64,000 bases of DNA from SYFY01 sp041752315 (GTDB taxonomy: Bacteria; Pseudomonadota; Gammaproteobacteria; Pseudomonadales; Azotimanducaceae). Under the pieces are notes generated by a model that saw nothing but the letters and a program-made list of their open reading frames with translations, was not told the origin of the DNA and made no database searches. Shown here piece by piece: positions 58,771 to 64,000 of this stretch (position 1 is the stretch's first letter; each line of letters starts with the position of its first letter). The stretch is from NCBI GenBank assembly GCA_041752315.1, contig JBGSHJ010000060.1, forward strand, positions 62,001 to 126,000. Direction: 5' to 3'. Both the position numbers and the translations under genes were made by a program.

Positions 58771-59687
58771 GGCCCCTCTCCATCGGGCGTCCCTGCACTT
58801 TCGCCCTGCACGGAATGCAGCGCACGGGTCACTTCAAGAACCAGCTCTGCAAAACGGGCAGACCCGCGTGTCAGGGAGGTTCGCGGGTAGGCAAGGGGTA
58901 TGGGAATGGTGGTGGATATCCTGCCGGGTGATGGTGCAAGTACCACCACACGGGAGGAGAGAAAAACCGCCTCGGCCACCGAGTGCGTGACAAACATGGC
59001 GGTCCAACGGGACTGCTCTCGCAGACGCAGCAATTCTTCGTTCAAGCGGTCCCTGCTCATTTCATCGAGCGCCCCAAAAGGCTCGTCGAGCAGCAACAAC
59101 TGCGGATCCAGTGTCAGGGCACGCGCGATCGACACCCGCATCTTCATTCCACCGGACAGTTCTCGCGGATATTGTCGGGCCGCCTGGCTGAGGCCAACCA
59201 GGGCGAGTGTCGCGTCCACGGCAGCGTCACGCGTTGCGCGATCCTTGCCCGCAATTCGCAGGGGCAGGCCCACATTGTCGCGCACCGTGAGCCAGGGGAG
59301 GAGGGTCGAATCCTGGAAGACATAGGCCAGACGTCCGGTCGAGGACGATTCGGTGTTGATGAAGTTCATGCTCCCGGAGGTTGGTTTGATCAACCCGGCA
59401 ACCAGCTTCAGCAACGTTGTCTTGCCGCAGCCACTCGGGCCAATGAGACTGACGAAATCCCCCCGATCAACCGTAAGGTCTGTCGGCGCAAGTACCGTGT
59501 TGACCCCATCAAACGTCTTGCTTACGCCGCGTAACTGGATAATGGCCTGGTGCATTGGCGGTTCCAGAAAGGCCTCCTGCACAACGAGGTCGGGTCCCGC
59601 GACCGTTCTGCCCGAGACAGAAGGGGCCGGTGTGAACCGGCCCCCCGCTGCGCTGGACAGGGGCTCAGTGGTGTCCAGACTCATCAT
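58767..59687 (-). CDS. ABC transporter ATP-binding protein, SsuB/TauB-like
   Basis: A 306-residue ATPase: Walker A GPSGCGKTTLLKLVAGL, ABC signature LSGGMKMRVSIARAL, Walker B LLLLDEPFGALDEMSR and the switch histidine in FVTHSVAEAVFL. The first ~44 residues lack family similarity; ATG 59687 is kept because it overlaps the receptor stop (TGATG) as elsewhere in this operon, while ATG 59555 begins the conserved domain. Confidence 0.94.
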   Translation of the reverse strand: MMSLDTTEPLSSAAGGRFTPAPSVSGRTVAGPDLVVQEAFLEPPMHQAIIQLRGVSKTFDGVNTVLAPTDLTVDRGDFVSLIGPSGCGKTTLLKLVAGLIKPTSGSMNFINTESSSTGRLAYVFQDSTLLPWLTVRDNVGLPLRIAGKDRATRDAAVDATLALVGLSQAARQYPRELSGGMKMRVSIARALTLDPQLLLLDEPFGALDEMSRDRLNEELLRLREQSRWTAMFVTHSVAEAVFLSSRVVVLAPSPGRISTTIPIPLAYPRTSLTRGSARFAELVLEVTRALHSVQGESAGTPDGEGP

Positions 59688-62233
59688 CAGAACTTGAACG
59701 TTCCCTCAACCGACCAGTTGAATGGAAGCCCAGGCAGGATGTTGCTGTTGCCATACAAGGACGGGAAGTTGCCCCTGAAGTACTCCTCATCAAGGATGTT
59801 GTTCAGATACAGGCCCACACGGAACTTCTCGGTCTCGTAAGTGGCGTTGACGTTCAGGAGATTGTAGCTGGGCAGTACCGGACCACCGAGAACAGAGGCT
59901 TCCACTTCATCAACCGCCGTGAACGAAAATCCTGTGCGGACCTTTTCGGTCCAGCGCTGCGTGCCGGAGAAACTCCAGGCAACATCCGGGATGCCACCAC
60001 GCGGTGACTCCTTGCCGACAAAATGATTGCCGCCGATAACGCCGCCAAAGAGGCTTGCAGGGTCAATCTGAGGCATGTTGGTCGGGCCGATGTAGCTGAA
60101 CGTGACACCACTATCCTGCAGAACCACCACGTCAAAATTCGAGTAGGTGGCCATGAAGGTAAAACGGTCGTTCAGGACATAGCGGAACTCGACCTCGTAT
60201 CCATCGGCCTGGGTGGCCTGGTTGTTCACGGGATTCTGCGAGTTGAAGGCAACCCGTTCCTGATCGAAGTAGGCCACCGCTGCAAACAGACGTCCCTCGA
60301 GCAGACTCATCTTCAAGCCGACTTCGGTCATCTCGGAATCACCCAGGAAGGTGTCCTCGAAGACGTTTACCGCACTCACTTCTCCGGCCGAACCCGAGAT
60401 GATCGTGGTTTGCTCGGCCATGGTGACATACGGCGTGAACCCGTATGGCAACGTATACGAAAGGCTGGCGGTCCAGGTGAATCCATCATCATTGCCGCTC
60501 TGCTTGTTTTCACCACGTGGATCAAACGTGCGCAGCGTGTTGGGACCAGCACCATCACCATTTTCCGACTCTATGTCGATGTAGTCGTAACGAGCACCGA
60601 GCAGCAGTGACAGGTTTTCACCCAGGCTGTTGTCAGCCAGTACCGAGAAGCCGTACTGCGTGTACTCGGTGTTGAGGTAGTCGCTCCAGCTCTCATTGAT
60701 ATCGCGACTGGGAACCTGCTGCAGCGAAAACGCACTGAATCCCCGCGACAGGTCAACGCGGTCAAAAATCTCGTCGGAGAAATCGAGCGCATAAAAGGCA
60801 TCGGTGTAGCGAATCGATGGCGAAATCTGCAGATCCGACACAAAACTGCCTGACTCGAACTTCATCGCAAAGATCAGCTGATCTTCCAGGATCCATGAAT
60901 CCGCAACCTTGGTGAACCCGTATCCATCGATGTTGGTGTACTCGACGGAATCGTAGAACAGCTTGTTGGTGATGGTCATCCCCGAGTCGGTTGTGTGGAT
61001 GATATCGAAGTACGCCGTTGCCGAATCCGTGTCATACCGGTCCGTCTGGTGAATCAGCACTTCACTGGTCTTGAGCTTCACGTTGCGGACCGTCGCCGGA
61101 TCCAGTCCCAGTCCGAGCTGGTCAACCAGTCCCTGGGTGATGTTGGCGGGATCAAGCGGTGCAAAGTTGCCTTCAAAACAGAATGGCACCAGCCCGGGGA
61201 AACAGGTGGTTCCATCGACAAATGGCGTGCCACTGAAAGCAAGCCCTGGCAAACCGCCGGCTTCCCAGGCATCGATCTCCAGTTCCTGGATAAGGCCATC
61301 TCCGTTACCGAAGTCGGCGTCGATGTTGACCGCCGGGTCACCTGCAATGTAGTTCCGGTTGTCGATCAGGTCCTGTGTTACCCGGTTCCAGCCGCCATTT
61401 TCGAAACCACGCCATTCCTGATACATCATCCCGGCTTCGACACGCGTCGCTTCCGTCAGGTCCAGGTTGAACGATGCCTGCAGAATATTCTGGTCGCTGC
61501 TGTCATTGGTGAAGTAGGAGCCAGAGTTGTCAACTTCGCCATACAGGTAATAACCCCCATCGCGACCAGCCATTTCGAACGGGCCACCAATCTCTCCGGA
61601 CAGGACACTCTTGTCCCAGCTGCCGGTTCGATAGCCAAACTGTCCGGTTGGCGAGTCGAGGTATTGCCCGGTCGCTGCGCGGGCTGACTTCGGAATGAAA
61701 TTCAGCGCACCACCCACTTTGCTGGGTCCAGATATTGGCGACATCGGTCCACGAATGACGTCGATGCGATCGCTTGCACCAATCGGCGTCGGGAAATTGC
61801 CTTCGTTGTTCAGACGCTTCACACCTCTGAAGTAGTTTTCTGCGGAGGTCCCGCGAATATCCAGCGAGCCTGCAACACCGAAAAACGACGTCGTGAAGGT
61901 ACCGGGTACAAAGTTCACGATGTCGTTGATGCTGCTGACGTTGAATTCCTCGAGAAATTCCGCGTTGATCGAACTCACCGCGCGCGGAGTCTCGAGAATG
62001 GTCTTTCCGAATCCGAACACGGAATCAACCGGCTCCGTCTGGAGAACTCCAAGGTCATCATCCACCTGATCACCTGTTACAAACGTTTCGAGTTCCACCA
62101 CTTCATCTTCGGCCTGGGCCGCCTCTTCAGCATTTGCGGCGAGAGGCCACTGGAATGCTGACAAGGCAAGTATGCCGGTCATGCCTAACGTTCTGAGCCT
62201 TTCCCCTTTGCGGCTAAGCCCACGGTTGCTCAT
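59687..62233 (-). CDS. TonB-dependent outer-membrane receptor
   Basis: An 848-residue receptor. A signal peptide (LGMTGILALSAFQWPLAANA) precedes a likely TonB box (VVELETFVTG), the plug (PRAVSSINAEFLEEFNV through GPMSPISGPSKVGGALNFIPKSA) and a 22-strand-type barrel ending in phenylalanine (VEGTFKF). The plug resembles those of siderophore receptors, but the operon encodes no siderophore function; instead a purine-type ABC importer and deaminases follow directly. I infer a purine or purine-containing compound as ligand. ATG 62233 is preceded by AGGAG about ten bases away. First gene of the 11-kb operon driven by the sigma-54 promoter at 62308-62323. Confidence 0.93.
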   Translation of the reverse strand: MSNRGLSRKGERLRTLGMTGILALSAFQWPLAANAEEAAQAEDEVVELETFVTGDQVDDDLGVLQTEPVDSVFGFGKTILETPRAVSSINAEFLEEFNVSSINDIVNFVPGTFTTSFFGVAGSLDIRGTSAENYFRGVKRLNNEGNFPTPIGASDRIDVIRGPMSPISGPSKVGGALNFIPKSARAATGQYLDSPTGQFGYRTGSWDKSVLSGEIGGPFEMAGRDGGYYLYGEVDNSGSYFTNDSSDQNILQASFNLDLTEATRVEAGMMYQEWRGFENGGWNRVTQDLIDNRNYIAGDPAVNIDADFGNGDGLIQELEIDAWEAGGLPGLAFSGTPFVDGTTCFPGLVPFCFEGNFAPLDPANITQGLVDQLGLGLDPATVRNVKLKTSEVLIHQTDRYDTDSATAYFDIIHTTDSGMTITNKLFYDSVEYTNIDGYGFTKVADSWILEDQLIFAMKFESGSFVSDLQISPSIRYTDAFYALDFSDEIFDRVDLSRGFSAFSLQQVPSRDINESWSDYLNTEYTQYGFSVLADNSLGENLSLLLGARYDYIDIESENGDGAGPNTLRTFDPRGENKQSGNDDGFTWTASLSYTLPYGFTPYVTMAEQTTIISGSAGEVSAVNVFEDTFLGDSEMTEVGLKMSLLEGRLFAAVAYFDQERVAFNSQNPVNNQATQADGYEVEFRYVLNDRFTFMATYSNFDVVVLQDSGVTFSYIGPTNMPQIDPASLFGGVIGGNHFVGKESPRGGIPDVAWSFSGTQRWTEKVRTGFSFTAVDEVEASVLGGPVLPSYNLLNVNATYETEKFRVGLYLNNILDEEYFRGNFPSLYGNSNILPGLPFNWSVEGTFKF

Positions 62234-62307
62234 CTGATGATGCTCCTGCAGTTTCTTGTTTGTCGTGCTGACCAGCAGGATTGCTGACCGGCCCTCGCAC
62301 GCTGTGC

Positions 62308-62323
62308 TGCAAGAGGCATGCCA
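62308..62323 (-). promoter_or_regulatory. sigma-54 promoter for the receptor-ABC-deaminase operon
   Basis: The minus strand reads TGGCATGCCTCTTGCA, a full match to TGGCAYR-N4-TTGCW with GG-N10-GC spacing. The predicted leader to ATG 62233 is about 64 bases. Confidence 0.87.
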
Positions 62324-62525
62324 CACACTTTCAGCAGTCATGATGAGGTGTCTTGCCATCGACGATCACTGACGGACAAACGGGAATGGAAGCTGTGCGC
62401 TGTCGGTACGGCCACAACGCGATTCGCCCGCATTTTTACTGGGTTTGGCAACACCTGGATGCACCTGGAAACAGAACGAAACACTGATATTTCCACGCTC
62501 TGCCTGGACCGCTTCGGCTGAACGA

Positions 62526-62981
62526 TCAGGCTTTTGGTGCACCCGCGCGGGGCTGTGGTGCGCCGGGTCTTGATCGTTTGCTCACAGATAGGGCAGCAAT
62601 CACCTCGACTTCCACCAGCATCTCGGGACGCGTGAAACCTGTGACGATCATGAGCGTGGACGCAGGTGGCGGGTTGGAGACGTAACGATCGCGGACCTGC
62701 ATGTAGTACTGAAAATCCTCGCGCCGGGTGACGTAGGCATTGATCCTTACCACATTCGCGAAAGTCATGCCGGCACCTTCGAGAATCGCACCGACATTGT
62801 GGAAGCAGAGTTCCGCCTGGGCCTGCACATCAGCAGGTATGGCACCATCCTTGCTTGCTCCCAACTGCCCGGACGTGAACAACCAGCCGGCTTCGGCTGG
62901 GACCAGCACGCCGGGAGAATAATTGCCGAAAGGAGGGCAGATCCCCTGCGGCGAAACAAAACGGAACGGTGTGTCTGGCAT
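62526..62981 (-). CDS. RidA (YjgF/UK114) family protein
   Basis: A 151-residue RidA-like protein. The pattern GWLFTSGQLGASKDG, ADVQAQAELCFHNVGAILEG, VVRINAYVTRREDFQYYMQVRDRY and PASTLMIVTGFTRPEMLVEVEVIA is the family core; the arginine of RidA enamine deaminases corresponds to the GFTRPEMLVEVE region. The C-terminal basic tail of about 18 residues is extra. RidA homologues in purine or pyrimidine pathways (such as RutC) hydrolyse reactive enamine/imine or aminoacrylate-like intermediates. It has its own sigma-54 promoter. Confidence 0.9.
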   Translation of the reverse strand: MPDTPFRFVSPQGICPPFGNYSPGVLVPAEAGWLFTSGQLGASKDGAIPADVQAQAELCFHNVGAILEGAGMTFANVVRINAYVTRREDFQYYMQVRDRYVSNPPPASTLMIVTGFTRPEMLVEVEVIAALSVSKRSRPGAPQPRAGAPKA

Positions 62982-63078
62982 CGCTGGTTTTCCTTTTGAA
63001 CAAACGTTGAACGGACTGGTTGGATGACGTCGTGGTCCGGGTAGTCACCCGTGCCTGACGATCCGGCTTCATTGATGT

Positions 63079-63094
63079 TGCAAGGGCCGTGCCT
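63079..63094 (-). promoter_or_regulatory. sigma-54 promoter for the RidA-family gene
   Basis: The minus strand reads AGGCACGGCCCTTGCA, one mismatch from TGGCAYR-N4-TTGCW, with GG-N10-GC spacing. The predicted leader is about 87 bases. No matching site was found for the divergent creatininase gene. Confidence 0.75.
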
Positions 63095-63139
63095 TTGTGG
63101 ACCACACCGTCAGGCACATGACAGCAGGAGAGATCGAGC

Positions 63140-63958
63140 ATGAAAGCTACATTCTGGCAGGACCTCACGACCAACGACTTTGCATCGCTTGATCCTGCCC
63201 GCACCGTCGCCTTGTTGCCGCTGGGGTCCATCGAGCAGCATGGGCCACACCTGCCGGTCTCGACCGACAGCACCATCGCCGAGCAGATGTGCTGGCGTGC
63301 TGCCACGCTGGTGGACGCGGATGTACCTGTTCTCGTCATGCCGACCCAGGCCGTCGGCAAATCAACGGAACACCTCGAATTCGAAGGTACATTGACCCAT
63401 AGTGCGGAAACGTTGCTGCATTCCTGGATGGAAATCGGCAGCAGCGTGTTCAGGGCAGGGGTTCGCAAGCTGGTTTTTTTCAACGGCCATGGAGGTCAGC
63501 CACAGATCATGGAAATCTGTTGCCGGGAACTTCGCATCATGCACGACATGTTGTGCGTCGGCAGTGGTGGTGGCAGCTTTGGTCCGCCTCCTGACGCACA
63601 GGTTCCGGCAGATGAGCGCCGCTATGGCATTCACGCCGGGCTGGTGGAAACGTCGATCATGCTTCATCTCGATGCAGAGCATGTACGTATGGACCACGCA
63701 CAGGATTTTCCAGGCCTGCTGGCCGATGTGGACGCGCAATACCAACGGCTGCGGATCATCGGCAGCACCTACGTGGGTTGGCAGGCCCAGGATCTGCATC
63801 CCCTTGGCTGCTCGGGTGATGCGCGCGGAGCCAACGCAGAACTGGGACGCATCTACACGGACCACATCACTGCCGGACTGGCAACCCTGCTCAAGGAAGT
63901 TTCTGCGTACCCACTGGACACCATCCGCCACAGGCCCGGCAAGGGACGAGCCTCGTGA
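63140..63958 (+). CDS. creatininase family amidohydrolase
   Basis: A 272-residue creatininase-fold metallo-amidohydrolase: ALLPLGSIEQHGPHLPVSTD carries the metal ligands, and GVRKLVFFNGHGGQPQIMEI and GIHAGLVETSIMLHL are conserved. The family includes creatinine amidohydrolase and the formamide hydrolase of riboflavin/F420 precursor synthesis. In this setting a cyclic ureide or formamidopyrimidine-like substrate is possible. ATG 63140 is preceded by AGGAGAGA. It is divergent from the RidA gene and overlaps the next amidohydrolase (GTGA). Confidence 0.9.
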   Translation: MKATFWQDLTTNDFASLDPARTVALLPLGSIEQHGPHLPVSTDSTIAEQMCWRAATLVDADVPVLVMPTQAVGKSTEHLEFEGTLTHSAETLLHSWMEIGSSVFRAGVRKLVFFNGHGGQPQIMEICCRELRIMHDMLCVGSGGGSFGPPPDAQVPADERRYGIHAGLVETSIMLHLDAEHVRMDHAQDFPGLLADVDAQYQRLRIIGSTYVGWQAQDLHPLGCSGDARGANAELGRIYTDHITAGLATLLKEVSAYPLDTIRHRPGKGRAS

Positions 63959-64000
63959 CCTCCACCGCCATCATCAACGCCCGAATCTATACCGTCGATT
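63955..64000 (+). CDS. amidohydrolase family protein, N-terminal fragment at window edge
   Basis: The GTG at 63955 overlaps the creatininase-family stop (GTGA). The 15 visible codons give TSTAIINARIYTVD after the start, the usual first beta-strand of composite-domain amidohydrolases (YtcJ-like or ATZ/TRZ-like). The rest lies outside the window. Confidence 0.6.
   Translation, partial: MTSTAIINARIYTVD

Noticed and set aside
62982..63139. A sigma-54 promoter for the creatininase-family gene
   Set aside because: No plus-strand GG-N10-GC site with a TTGC core was found; the nearest candidates have 9- or 13-base spacing.
1..64000. tRNA or rRNA genes, phage genes or intact transposases
   Set aside because: None could be recognised; the gaps are too short or lack the expected folds and motifs. 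A tRNA scan would confirm.

Overview
The window looks like a chromosomal segment of a GC-rich, non-enteric Gammaproteobacterium, probably an environmental lineage. The taxonomic hints are the six-gene TonB system (DUF3450, TtpC-like ExbB, ExbB, ExbD, TonB, TPR) with the gene order of the Vibrio TonB2 system, membrane-bound PuuD urate oxidase, a cyclopropane synthase, and many TGATG/ATGA/GTGA gene overlaps. No rRNA, tRNA, CRISPR array, prophage or intact transposase was seen.

Layout. (1) 1-13.9 kb is a mixed accessory region: cyclopropane-fatty-acid synthase, OsmC, monooxygenase-like and two LLM flavin/F420 oxidoreductases, dcd-mrp, a GNAT, a Gfo/Idh/MocA dehydrogenase with a GPH-type transporter, an NTF2-like protein, a cytochrome c and a P450. 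(2) 13.9-26.9 kb holds purine salvage and ureide genes: an NMT1/THI5-like binding protein, a disrupted amidohydrolase, an AzgA-type purine permease, guanine deaminase, two purine-type phosphoribosyltransferases, two M20 amidohydrolases with ureidoglycine aminohydrolase, an adenine deaminase and 8-oxoguanine deaminase. (3) 27-33 kb is an accessory block (HD-PycTM membrane protein, PPP-type phosphatase, CotH-like protein, SdiA-regulated-type lipoprotein, carotenoid-oxygenase remnant, VapBC) lying between direct copies of a REP-like repeat. (4) 33-41 kb is xdhABC-uraD-uraH-puuD with convergent puuE. (5) 41.5-51.1 kb is one operon joining the TonB2-like system to a BMP-family nucleoside-type ABC importer. 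(6) 51.1-62.2 kb is an 11-kb reverse-strand operon: TonB-dependent receptor, NMT1-type ABC importer, two HHH-type amidohydrolases, an exported adenine deaminase and HupE/UreJ. (7) 62.5-64 kb has RidA, a creatininase-family amidohydrolase and the start of another amidohydrolase.

Together, regions 2 and 4-7 encode a complete route from adenine, guanine, 8-oxoguanine and xanthine through urate, allantoin and allantoate to glyoxylate and ammonia, plus outer- and inner-membrane uptake. The main observation is that nearly every purine transcription unit is preceded, in the right orientation, by a sigma-54 (-24/-12) promoter of the form GG-N10-GC with a TTGC core: eleven sites in all. One site drives the TonB/ABC operon and one drives the receptor operon. 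This looks like a nitrogen-controlled purine-scavenging regulon with its own TonB energiser. No transcriptional regulator or sigma-54 activator gene lies in the window.

The genome also carries short repeats: a REP-like family built on the hairpin CGAGGTGTGTCCTCG at four loci, and a 179-bp near-palindromic MITE-like element that interrupts an amidohydrolase gene. A possible relative of that element lies in the xdh leader. All functional calls rest on reading motifs and context by eye; no database search was run.
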